A program made the position numbers and the translations under genes. Under the pieces are notes generated by a model, which saw nothing but the letters and a program-made list of their open reading frames with translations, made no database searches and was not told where the DNA came from. From positions 62,001 to 126,000 of the forward strand of contig NZ_CP073084.1 of assembly GCF_018137985.1 (NCBI RefSeq): 64,000 nucleotides of DNA, written 5' to 3'. Of the stretch, positions 57,115 to 64,000 are shown piece after piece. Every line of letters begins with the position of its first letter. The first letter of the stretch is position 1. This stretch comes from Streptococcus oriscaviae. Lineage in GTDB: Bacteria > Bacillota > Bacilli > Lactobacillales > Streptococcaceae.

Positions 57115-57228
57115 CCTCTAATATCGCCTGAATGGTCGATTGAAGTAAGAGTTCAGTAATTGATACAAAATCTTTGTTGTTCTAAGGGATATGCGATAAT
57201 ATTTTTAAGGTTGAAATGAGGTGATTTT

Positions 57229-57870
57229 ATGACAAATGAAGAATATCTTCAAGAAATTGAGCAATACATAATACAATTAAAACAGTATAAGGAAGAGTCT
57301 AAAACACTTGCTGCTGGTATGATTGGTGAAAATTTTACCCAAGATGAGATGTTTTTTGTTTCGGCATTGAATCGGCGAGTACAGTTTATTGATGGAATAG
57401 TTGAACTGTTAAATACAAGGAATCTTACTTGTGCTGGAGTGTTAGTTCGAACTCAGCTAGATAATCTTATGCGAGTTTTTGCGGCATTCATTTCTAAAGA
57501 TAGAACTTCTTTCATAGATAAATACTTAAGTGGTAAGCCAATAAGGAATATGAAAGATACTAATAATCAGAAAATGACAGATGCTTATCTTAAAAAAAGA
57601 ATTTCAGAGTACTATCCTTCCATTGAAACAGTGTATAATAAATCATCGGGATACGTTCACTTATCAGAAGTAGCATTCCATGAGAGTTTCTGGACTAAAG
57701 AAGATGGAATCGTTGAATTTTCAGTAGGTTTACCACCTAGAGAAGAATTAAATCCAATACTGATTGAGTGTGCTGAAGTTTTTTGTTACTTTACAGAAGT
57801 TGAGTATTGCTTTTTTCAGAAAGTCTCTGAATCAAAGAAGGAACTGGATCATCATATTAAAAACAATTGA
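57229..57870 (+). CDS. Hypothetical helical protein
   Basis: 213-residue acidic protein with no family that I can name with certainty. It appears mostly helical. The segments RRVQFIDGIVELL, RTQLDNLMRVFAAF and SSGYVHLSE (a His shortly after an Arg-rich helix) are somewhat reminiscent of HEPN-like or DUF5677-like proteins often found in accessory regions. GAGGTGATTTT precedes the ATG. The gene is AT-rich compared with rlmD, suggesting it was acquired. No signal peptide or membrane segment. Confidence 0.65.
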   Translation: MTNEEYLQEIEQYIIQLKQYKEESKTLAAGMIGENFTQDEMFFVSALNRRVQFIDGIVELLNTRNLTCAGVLVRTQLDNLMRVFAAFISKDRTSFIDKYLSGKPIRNMKDTNNQKMTDAYLKKRISEYYPSIETVYNKSSGYVHLSEVAFHESFWTKEDGIVEFSVGLPPREELNPILIECAEVFCYFTEVEYCFFQKVSESKKELDHHIKNN

Positions 57871-57906
57871 TGATCTATATTACAATTTAGAAATATACTT
57901 CACATC

Positions 57907-58044
57907 ATGCCTGAATGGAAACCTGAAAAGCGTTATAAAGTAGAGGGCATTCATATACCAGAAGACAAGGCCTTTGTCTTTGAGCTTTCAAAGTTTGAAG
58001 AGCTTGCTGATTTCCGTAAGAATGATTCATCAGTTGTAGATTAG
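57907..58044 (+). pseudogene. 45-codon ORF, probable gene remnant
   Basis: Begins MPEWKPEKRYKVEGIHIP and ends in RKNDSSVVD. It has protein-like composition but no clear ribosome binding site. It may be the start or a leftover piece of a larger accessory gene. Function unknown. Confidence 0.35.
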
Positions 58045-58142
58045 TATAATCTATTTTACACACACTTATCAGAAAAAACATTTGTTTTCTTGAGGTCGTA
58101 ACAGTGCGACCTCATTTTCATTGTTTTAATAAAGTGTTTCCG

Positions 58143-58151
58143 TGGTATAAT
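58143..58151 (+). promoter_or_regulatory. Extended -10 for the XRE regulator
   Basis: TGGTATAAT, with AGGAGA following 20 bases later before the start codon. Confidence 0.6.
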
Positions 58152-58182
58152 ATATTCAATAATATATGCAGGAGAAGTGAAT

Positions 58183-59067
58183 ATGGGTTCGTTTGGCGCT
58201 AACTTACGGAATATACGTAATTGCTGGGGGGAGACCCTAGTTGATTTGGCTAGTATTTTAGATACTAACGTAAGTACTATTTCTCAGTGGGAGAACGGTA
58301 AGAGAACTCCTAATAATGATATTCTAAAATTACTTTCATTACATTATCAGGTTACGATAGATGACCTACTCTATGGTGATTTTTCAGAGTTTCCATCAAT
58401 GGTTGACTATTTTGTGAACTTAAAAGATGGAGGAGATGCTTTGATTAAGGAATACATGAGATTGTTCCCTTTATTTGCAACGGAGTCCGAAAAAGAGGAC
58501 GCAAGATTTTTAAAAGCACTTGAGATTCAAAAAAAGGTCAGAAAAGGTGATGAAAATACGATTGAATCATCAGAGTTTGAGTTGTTTTTTGATATATTCA
58601 CAGATTTATTTGAAAAGGGAGGGTATCCATCAGCTGGAGCAAATATTCTTAGCTTCTTATTTTTAATTGCTGCTGGGAAATTAGCATTTCCTTTTATGGA
58701 TGAATTAGAGGATTTTTTGAAGACAGATGTTGGAAAAAATACTCGAAAAAAAGCGAAATTTTTAATTTCTAATAATATTCTAAATAGTGTTATGACCGAT
58801 ATTTCTTTTAATGAAGAGATACCTGACGTTAAAGAGTTTGATGAAACTGTCCTTTATATAATAGAAAATCTAAAAAAAGATACCCACTTTTACAAAGTTG
58901 CAGATTATTATTTTGCACTCCGGTACGTCTATGGTATTGTTAATAACGGATTGTCTCAAATTTTGAATCAGCAACTTGGAATTTATCTTTTATTAGATCT
59001 TACCAATATTAACAACCCATTTGCTAAAAGATATTTCAACTTTATAAAAAAAGTTTATAAAAGTTGA
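58183..59067 (+). CDS. XRE-family transcriptional regulator
   Basis: 294-residue protein from the ATG at 58183 (AGGAGA upstream; the GTG at 58177 is less well spaced). The N-terminal HTH_3 domain covers about 1-65 (ISQWENGKRTP, the recognition helix and turn). The remaining 230 residues are helical and acidic, with length similar to Rgg-like or other TPR-type streptococcal regulators, but the HTH is not typical Rgg. The ligand and targets are unknown; the small membrane protein gene downstream is a candidate target. Confidence 0.8.
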   Translation: MGSFGANLRNIRNCWGETLVDLASILDTNVSTISQWENGKRTPNNDILKLLSLHYQVTIDDLLYGDFSEFPSMVDYFVNLKDGGDALIKEYMRLFPLFATESEKEDARFLKALEIQKKVRKGDENTIESSEFELFFDIFTDLFEKGGYPSAGANILSFLFLIAAGKLAFPFMDELEDFLKTDVGKNTRKKAKFLISNNILNSVMTDISFNEEIPDVKEFDETVLYIIENLKKDTHFYKVADYYFALRYVYGIVNNGLSQILNQQLGIYLLLDLTNINNPFAKRYFNFIKKVYKS

Positions 59068-59147
59068 AAAATTTCACAATCCGTGAACGACAGGAAATGT
59101 TTTTAGATATATAATTACACTAGAAAGTTAAAAACGAGGTGGAAATT

Positions 59148-59561
59148 ATGAATATTGCAGCAAAAGAATTTTTGGGAACTGGTATTGAGTGGGCAAATGC
59201 AGCACTGTCCAGTTTAGCAAAAAATCACGGTGGACCAGAACAGTTGATAGCAGACATCTATGAAAATGGTTATAATGATGGTTATTGGGACGGTTATAGT
59301 AATGCAATGGAAGACCAAAAGATGAATCAAATTGGAGCTTTAGGAGTTGCTGCGATAGCTGGATTTGCTCTAGGTGGAATAATCGTATATTTTCATAAAA
59401 AATCAAAATCATCTAAAGCACAACTTGAACAACAGAAGCATGAAAATGCACGTTTAAAAGCAGAAAATTATGCAAAAGAAATTTTATTACAACAAGATGA
59501 AGGCTTAGTAACAAAAATTGACGGTAATATAGTAACTGTAGACTTTAAGAAAAAGGCATAA
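59148..59561 (+). CDS. Small membrane protein of unknown function
   Basis: 137 residues from the ATG at 59148 (GAGGTGG upstream). A Gly/Tyr/Asn-rich segment (YENGYNDGYWDGYSNA) precedes one membrane helix (about 65-84), then a Lys-rich coiled-coil segment and a short beta-rich end (LVTKIDGNIVTVDF). It could be a single-pass membrane protein with a cytoplasmic C-terminus. No family recognised. Confidence 0.6.
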   Translation: MNIAAKEFLGTGIEWANAALSSLAKNHGGPEQLIADIYENGYNDGYWDGYSNAMEDQKMNQIGALGVAAIAGFALGGIIVYFHKKSKSSKAQLEQQKHENARLKAENYAKEILLQQDEGLVTKIDGNIVTVDFKKKA

Positions 59562-59609
59562 TTACAGTCTATTGTTATCTTATTCTTAAATTTATAAATG
59601 GAGGCTTGT

Positions 59610-59789
59610 ATGATTTGTGCTTATTGTGGGAATACTGATACAGATAAATTATGGGATGAAGATGATACATTCTATTGTTCAAAATGTCATAGTCGTACAT
59701 TATTTGAGTCAGACGAGCTTGATTTAATCCCATGTCCAGAATGTGGAAAATTAAAAGATAGGAAAGCGTACTATTGTCCCTACTGCTAA
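59610..59789 (+). CDS. Double zinc-ribbon small protein
   Basis: 59-residue protein from the ATG at 59610, six bases after GGAGG. Four CxxC pairs (CAYC, CSKC, CPEC, CPYC) could bind two zinc ions. Such small zinc-ribbons bind nucleic acid or protein partners; no role is shown by the context. Confidence 0.65.
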   Translation: MICAYCGNTDTDKLWDEDDTFYCSKCHSRTLFESDELDLIPCPECGKLKDRKAYYCPYC

Positions 59790-59834
59790 TTTCCTTTCCG
59801 GAAAATACCTATTTTTCGGAATGATAAAATACAA

Positions 59835-59868
59835 ATGGAGCGCATCATTTCGATGGCTCCATTTTTTA
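59835..59868 (+). terminator. Terminator after the zinc-ribbon gene
   Basis: ATGGAGCGCATC pairs with GATGGCTCCAT (one bulge), followed by TTTTTT. Confidence 0.8.
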
Positions 59869-59880
59869 GTTGATGCTCGT

Positions 59881-59910
59881 AATGCAGCCCGCTATTTGAC
59901 GAGCTGCATT
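59881..59910. repeat. Inverted repeat AATGCAGC/GCTGCATT
   Basis: Eight-base arms at 59881-59888 and 59903-59910. No T-run, role unknown. Confidence 0.4.
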
Positions 59911-59949
59911 AATTATTATGGCTTCCAGCCAGTTTTTCTCGTAGAGAAA

Positions 59950-60235
59950 AATGAAAAAACCACCAGCTAAGCTGGTGGCTGACAAGGCTTCTAGCTTCCA
60001 TTTATTTTTCCATGTATAATCTAATTGTTCAGGTTAGATAAAGGAGGAAAAATAAATGGCTAAAACTAGTTATAGTTTATCACACACCAAATGGATGTGC
60101 AAATATCACATTGTTTTCACACCAAAGTATCGACGCAAATCCATTTACTACAAAATTAGACAGGACTTAATCGAAATTTTCCGTCATCTATGCCAATATA
60201 AAACTATTCTTCATCAAATGATGAAATGGGTATAA
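59950..60235 (+). mobile_element. IS200/IS605-family relic
   Basis: Left-end hairpin CCACCAGC/GCTGGTGG (59960-59978), a TATAAT box and AAAGGAGG site, then the 5' part of tnpA. The catalytic remainder and right end are missing, so the element cannot move by itself. Confidence 0.75.
60056..60235 (+). pseudogene. Truncated IS200 transposase tnpA
   Basis: 59 codons beginning MAKTSYSLSHTKWMCKYHIV, the standard N-terminus of IS200 Y1 transposases, then FTPKYRRK. It stops after HQMMKWV instead of continuing to the HUH and Tyr motifs (about 150 residues in intact copies). A deletion has joined the N-terminus to unrelated or terminal sequence. Confidence 0.8.
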
Positions 60236-60361
60236 ATGTCTGGTGAGAGAAACGAATATATTTTTAAATAAACAGTTATAAAAGAAATAGGAACATTAGT
60301 TCAAGCATGCCTTAATATTTCATAGTAAAAAATATTGAGGTTAGAAAGAGTGATATGTGGT

Positions 60362-60847
60362 TTGAAGATTAGAAACTTAAGGAAAGATGAATTAAAAGTT
60401 TTAGAGAAATTTACTTATTTGGCTTTATACGTTCCAGAAGGAGAGGAAAAATTTCCATATGGAATAGTTTTTCAACCTGAGATATCTAAGTATTATAAAG
60501 ATATTGATTTAGATCGAGAAGTAGTATTAGTTGCTGTTGAAGATGATGAAATTATAGGTGCAATTTGGGAGAGATTGCTTGATGCAGATAAAAGAGGTTA
60601 CGGATATTATAAAAGCTCCTTTTCGGAGTTAATGATTTCCATTGATTTTAACCATAGACAAAAAGGGATTGGTAATCAACTAATGATAGGTTTCTTTGAT
60701 AGATTATCGGAAATTGGTAGAGAAGGAGTTTCTCTAAGTGTTAGCTATGGAAATAATGCGATCCATCTTTATGAAAAATTTGGTTTTGAAGTTGTGAAAT
60801 GTAGGGACGATGATATTTTGATGATTAAGATTTTAAAGTCAAAATAA
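60362..60847 (+). CDS. GNAT-family N-acetyltransferase
   Basis: About 162 residues if started at TTG 60362 (MKIRNLRKDEL, the first GNAT strand); GTG 60350 is an alternative, and no start has a strong binding site. The acetyl-CoA loop is HRQKGIGNQLM, and AIHLYEKFGFEVV is the C-terminal GNAT signature. The substrate is unknown. It is isolated in the AT-rich accessory segment. Confidence 0.75.
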   Translation: MKIRNLRKDELKVLEKFTYLALYVPEGEEKFPYGIVFQPEISKYYKDIDLDREVVLVAVEDDEIIGAIWERLLDADKRGYGYYKSSFSELMISIDFNHRQKGIGNQLMIGFFDRLSEIGREGVSLSVSYGNNAIHLYEKFGFEVVKCRDDDILMIKILKSK

Positions 60848-60905
60848 TAACATAAAATTATTAGTTCATTGGTAAGAAATATTAAAGAATAGAAAAAATG
60901 GTAAT

Positions 60906-61196
60906 ATGCTTGAAATACCAATCTTTTATTTTGGGAGAGATTGTAACGAGTTTAATTTTTACATTTCGAATGAAGATCCTTTAATCACATATGACAGTAA
61001 TCATGAGCCAATTTATTCTGGAGTATATTTTAGACGACCTGGAAACTCAAAAAGTTTGTTTAAGTTAACGGATAGTAATATCCCTGAGGAAATCTGGGAA
61101 GGAAAATTAATAATTGGTCGGCAGGGACCTAGTTTTAAACCATCTGATCCCTTGGTAAAAATATTCGAAGATGGTAAATTTTTCAAAATAGAATAG
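60906..61196 (+). CDS. Hypothetical protein, 96 residues
   Basis: Short acidic and aromatic-rich protein (MLEIPIFYFGRDCNEF at the start). No signal peptide, membrane segment or known motif. The binding site before the ATG is weak. It may belong to a small accessory family. Confidence 0.45.
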   Translation: MLEIPIFYFGRDCNEFNFYISNEDPLITYDSNHEPIYSGVYFRRPGNSKSLFKLTDSNIPEEIWEGKLIIGRQGPSFKPSDPLVKIFEDGKFFKIE

Positions 61197-61244
61197 CTTA
61201 GATTTTATGAAGATTAAAAATAGGAACAGTCAATTGAACAGTTC

Positions 61245-61544
61245 CTATTTTTGTACTAAATACGTTGTAGTTTTCATATACGAATAGCGGTAGCTTAGCG
61301 GATTTTCATCTATGGTATTTACCTCAAAAATGAAGAAGTGATCACTGTTATCTCTTGCCTTTTCCTTATTGAGGACAAAGTAATTCTTAGGTGAAGTCGC
61401 CATTGTTTTGAGAATATCATCGGTCAGGAAGGTCAATGGAATATTCATGTTGGAGTAGCGGTAGAAGTCACGGTCAAAATCTTAGTAGCTCTCTCTGTAA
61501 TAGTCCATTTGCAGGTGATTACGCTGAAACTCAAGCTGATTCAT
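61245..61544 (-). pseudogene. DUF5960-like gene with in-frame stop
   Basis: The frame opens at ATG 61544 (AGGAGGTG upstream), reads MNQLEFQRNHLQMDYY, and is stopped by TAA at codon 21 (61482-61484). It then continues without break to 61245 (IPLTFLTDDILKTMA and so on). The organisation resembles streptococcal DUF5960 proteins, which sit next to YolD-like genes. The downstream ATG at 61448 might restart translation and make 67 residues, but the gene looks inactivated by one point mutation. Confidence 0.6.
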
Positions 61545-61674
61545 AAAGCACCTCCTCTACAAGTTCAATACTCATAATGTCTTTCAATTTCAAATTGATG
61601 TGACCTGTTGTAGTTTTTATCAAAATGAAATCCTTATTCAGACTTGGTATTGTCCCAGTGTAGGAAACACGCTT
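61531..61674 (-). pseudogene. Truncated YolD-like gene fragment
   Basis: C-terminal end of about 48 residues (SLNKDFILIKTTTGHINL, then LKDIMSIELVEE) overlapping the DUF5960-like start. A stop codon and loss of homology occur just beyond 61674, where the sequence changes to the end of a plus-strand gene. The N-terminal half is missing. Confidence 0.5.
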
Positions 61675-61685
61675 GTTTTTTTCAA

Positions 61686-61856
61686 TCACATGAATGCACG
61701 TGTGCAGCTGCCCAGCGTATACTTGACTTACCAGCTTATGTACGGAGCTTGTCTGATGACCAAATCAGAAAAGAATTAATAGAAGCTCTTATGAAAGAAT
61801 TTGATAGTGCCTATTCAGATGATGAGTATTATGACGATGATTATTATTATTTTTGA
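61686..61856 (+). pseudogene. 3' fragment of an unknown plus-strand gene
   Basis: The last roughly 50 codons encode ILDLPAYVRSLSDDQIRKEL and an acidic, Tyr/Asp-rich tail. A frame reaching back to ATG 61644 runs into sequence that belongs, on the other strand, to the YolD fragment, so this is the end of a gene cut by a recombination junction near 61670-61690. Confidence 0.45.
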
Positions 61857-61876
61857 TTGTCAGTAAAAGAAGAAAG

Positions 61877-61918
61877 GCTGTAACTGAAAGCAGAAAACTG
61901 TTTCGGTTACAGCTTTTT
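61877..61918. terminator. Terminator between accessory segment and mnmE
   Basis: GCTGTAACTGAAA pairs with TTTCGGTTACAGC (one G-T pair) and is followed by TTTTTC on the plus strand. Confidence 0.7.
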
Positions 61919-61933
61919 CATTGCTGTTTTTTC

Positions 61934-63307
61934 CTATTTCCCGAGGCAAAATTGGCTAAAGAGTTGGGTAATGAGTTCGTCAAGAGCGGCATCTCCGGTG
62001 ATTTCTCCCAGAATTTGCCAACAACGGGTCAGATCGACTTGCAGTAGGTCAACAGGCATTCCCATCGCTAGCCCTTCATTGACAGCTTGTAGGCTTTTAA
62101 CTGCTTGCTCTATTAGCGAGATGTGGCGGGCGTTGGAAAGATAGGTGGCATCTTGTTCAGTCAATCCAGCATTCTCAAAGAAGAGCTGGTTAATTTTTTC
62201 TTCTATTTGCTCAATGTTTTGGTTTTCCAAAACGGAGATACGAATAAGATCGTCAGGTAGTTGGTCAGACTCAATTTTTTCTTCTAAGTCTGTCTTGTTC
62301 AGAAGGACAATTCGGTTTGTACTTTCTGAAATGGTGAGCAGAGCCTTATCTTGTTCTGTTAGTGGCTCGGCTGCGTTGAGGACTAGGAGAACCAGGTCGG
62401 CCTCCTCAAGGGCTTTCTTGGAACGTTCGACACCAATTTTTTCAACGATGTCATCTGTATCTCGAATACCAGCAGTGTCAATGAGCTTGAGGGGGACGCC
62501 TTTGATATTGACATATTCTTCAATGATGTCTCGGGTGGTTCCTGCAATATCGGTCACAATGGCCTTATCTTCGCGGAGTAGGTTATTGAGTAGGCTGGAT
62601 TTTCCAACATTAGGTCGACCGATAATAGCTGTTGCAATCCCCTCGCGTAGAATTTTACCGCGGCGAGCAGTTCGTAGGAGGTTCTCCAATAGTTGCTGGA
62701 ACTGCTCGGTTTTCTCACGCACCAGCTCAGTAGTCGCCTCTTCAACGTCATCATACTCTGGATAGTCAATGTTGACTTCGATTTGGGCAAGGGTTGTCAG
62801 AATCTCTTGGCGAGTATCGTTGATGAGTTGAGAGAGGGAACCATCTAGCTGTTTCACAGCATTGTGCATGGCCTTATCAGTTTTTGCGCGGATAATATCC
62901 ATGACGGCCTCAGCTTGGGTCAAGTCCACTCGGCCGTTTAGAAAGGCACGTTTGGTAAATTCTCCAGGTTCTGCCATGCGGGCTCCTTGGCGAAGCAGCA
63001 GTTGCAGGATTTCATTGGTTACAGCAATCCCGCCATGCGTATTTATCTCGATAATGTCTTCGCGAGTAAAGGTTCGTGGTGACCGCATCGCTCCTATCAT
63101 CACTTCATCCAAAACTTGTCCGGTAGCAGGATCTACAATATGACCGTAGTTAAGGCTGTGACTGGGCACTGTTGCCAAATTCTTCCCCTTAAAAACCTTG
63201 CTGGCAATGGAGAAAGCCTCCGTTCCCGACAGGCGGATAATTCCTATGGCTCCCTCTCCCAACGGAGTAGAAATAGCAGTAATAGTGTCAAATTCTTTGG
63301 TAATCAT
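61934..63307 (-). CDS. mnmE: tRNA modification GTPase MnmE
   Basis: 457 residues from the ATG at 63307 ([14 protein letters not shown]); the frame extends upstream but without homology. With MnmG it makes the 5-carboxymethylaminomethyl group on wobble uridines. It has the N-terminal tetrahydrofolate-binding domain, an inserted GTPase domain ([28 protein letters not shown]) and the C-terminal CLGK motif with the functional Cys. It is monocistronic and faces away from cas9. Confidence 0.96.
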   Translation of the reverse strand: MITKEFDTITAISTPLGEGAIGIIRLSGTEAFSIASKVFKGKNLATVPSHSLNYGHIVDPATGQVLDEVMIGAMRSPRTFTREDIIEINTHGGIAVTNEILQLLLRQGARMAEPGEFTKRAFLNGRVDLTQAEAVMDIIRAKTDKAMHNAVKQLDGSLSQLINDTRQEILTTLAQIEVNIDYPEYDDVEEATTELVREKTEQFQQLLENLLRTARRGKILREGIATAIIGRPNVGKSSLLNNLLREDKAIVTDIAGTTRDIIEEYVNIKGVPLKLIDTAGIRDTDDIVEKIGVERSKKALEEADLVLLVLNAAEPLTEQDKALLTISESTNRIVLLNKTDLEEKIESDQLPDDLIRISVLENQNIEQIEEKINQLFFENAGLTEQDATYLSNARHISLIEQAVKSLQAVNEGLAMGMPVDLLQVDLTRCWQILGEITGDAALDELITQLFSQFCLGK

Positions 63308-63401
63308 GCGGATATTCTTTCTATTAGGTATGGTACCTATAAGTGTAACATGGAAGATAAAAAAAATCACCTCTGAAAGATGAAATATCCTAATATAGAT
63401 A

Positions 63402-63429
63402 TTGAAAACGGTTTATAATTTGATATAAT
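63402..63429 (+). promoter_or_regulatory. Promoter of cas9
   Basis: TTGAAA (63402-63407), a 16-base spacer, then TATAAT (63424-63429), 34 bases before the cas9 ATG. Confidence 0.75.
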
Positions 63430-63462
63430 AAGGTGTGAATAAAAATAGAAAGTAGGTATTTT

Positions 63463-64000
63463 ATGTCAAATAATAGAATTTTAGGTCTGGATATTGGTGT
63501 GGGATCGGTTGGAGTTGGAATTATTGATGCAAAAACAGGAGAGATAGTACATGCCAGCTCTCGTATTTTTCCTTCTGCAAATGCTGCAAATAATGCGGAA
63601 CGTAGAGGATTTCGTGGTGGTCATCGATTGACTCGTCGAAAAAAACACCGTGTAAAGAGACTGGGGGATTTGTTTGATAAGTATCAGATTCATACAGAAG
63701 GTCTTTTACCTGATGTCAATCCATACAAACTGCGTGTAAAGGGCTTAGAAAATGAGTTGAGTTTTGATGAGTTATTCATTGTACTACGGAATTTAGTAAA
63801 ACGTAGAGGAATTTCCTATCTTGATGATGCAGTAGAAGAAACAACAAGTGGCTCAGACTATTCGAAAGCTATCGAACGCAATAGACAATTACTTTCAGAA
63901 AAAACTCCTGGTCAAATTCAACTTGAGCGCCTTGAAAGATATGGTCAACTGAGAGGGAATTTTATTGTAAAGGACGAGAACGGTGAACCTCAGCAAGTAA
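63463..64000 (+). CDS. cas9: CRISPR endonuclease Cas9, 5' part
   Basis: The reading frame runs from ATG 63463 to the window end (179 codons). The RuvC-I motif LGLDIGVGSVGVG has catalytic Asp10. RRGFRGGHRLTRRKKHR and the following basic stretch form the bridge helix. The short spacing of these motifs resembles the compact type II-A Cas9 of Streptococcus thermophilus CRISPR1 rather than SpCas9. cas1, cas2, csn2 and the repeat array would lie beyond the window. No tracrRNA-like repeat was seen in the 150 bases upstream. Confidence 0.93.
   Translation, partial: MSNNRILGLDIGVGSVGVGIIDAKTGEIVHASSRIFPSANAANNAERRGFRGGHRLTRRKKHRVKRLGDLFDKYQIHTEGLLPDVNPYKLRVKGLENELSFDELFIVLRNLVKRRGISYLDDAVEETTSGSDYSKAIERNRQLLSEKTPGQIQLERLERYGQLRGNFIVKDENGEPQQV

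Noticed and set aside
61278..61290. TACGAATA, resembling a competence (ComX) cin-box
   Set aside because: It lies inside the broken DUF5960-like coding sequence with no gene start after it; chance match.
62145..62765. 206-codon plus-strand ORF opposite mnmE
   Set aside because: Shadow frame with Ser/Arg-rich composition; mnmE on the other strand is certain.
63308..63370. N-terminal extension of MnmE
   Set aside because: Known MnmE proteins start at [13 protein letters not shown] sequence; the extension is hydrophobic and without a binding site.
63310..63462. tracrRNA or CRISPR repeat upstream of cas9
   Set aside because: No repeated 36-mer and no convincing anti-repeat hairpin with terminator in this short gap.

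Overview
The window looks like a Streptococcus suis-type chromosome (low-GC Firmicute). The evidence is the rhamnose-polysaccharide (rgp/gac) cluster, streptococcal housekeeping blocks (ebsA-fer-LysM-cmk-infC-rpmI-rplT; aroA-aroK-pheA-LCP; rlmCD; mnmE), intrinsic terminators throughout, and the 5' end of a type II cas9 at the right edge. The species is inferred from gene content, not proven.

Layout. 0-2.7 kb: tail of a nucleotidyltransferase-like gene, then rfbB and rfbD (dTDP-rhamnose). 2.7-17.4 kb: cell-wall rhamnan cluster rgpA-F, an extra glycosyltransferase, a gacI-J-K-L-like side-chain module, and a divergent gacH-like glycerol-phosphate transferase. 17.6-20.8 kb: ebsA, ferredoxin, LysM protein, cmk, then an L20-leader-type infC-rpmI-rplT operon. 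20.85-22.28 kb: a complete IS3-family element sitting in the loop of the rplT terminator. 22.4-24.6 kb: ltaS. 24.7-29.2 kb: rRNA methyltransferase, aroD, aroC, tyrA, ylbF. 29.4-33.6 kb: a two-lipoprotein ABC importer of the TrpXYZ family behind a Tyr/Phe-rich leader peptide and attenuator. 33.65-46.5 kb: a LysR-controlled accessory cluster (TIM-barrel isomerase, SDR, two MFS carriers, YdiB-like dehydrogenase, esterase, CitMHS-type carrier, second AroD, 969-residue OYE/FMN/FAD flavoprotein). 46.6-50.7 kb, minus strand: aroB, aroE and two DAHP synthases. 51.4-56.8 kb: aroA, aroK, pheA, LCP protein, rlmCD. 57-61.9 kb: AT-rich accessory segment with an XRE regulator, small proteins, an IS200 relic and broken genes. 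61.9-64 kb: mnmE, then cas9 running off the end.

How it works together. The left third makes and decorates the cell-wall rhamnan and polymerises lipoteichoic acid. The middle and right carry nearly all of the chorismate/Phe/Tyr pathway plus an aromatic-amino-acid importer whose leader peptide points to Tyr/Phe control. Inside this aromatic region lies the most interesting part: a candidate catabolic or respiratory system for quinate, shikimate or hydroxycinnamoyl esters. It has its own AroD and YdiB-type AroE paralogues, carriers, an esterase and an enoate-reductase-like flavoprotein. Its two outer transcription units share a near-identical 17-bp dyad, TGATAGAARRAATCTAT, in their upstream regions; one copy lies beside the LysR gene, so a LysR operator is a reasonable inference.
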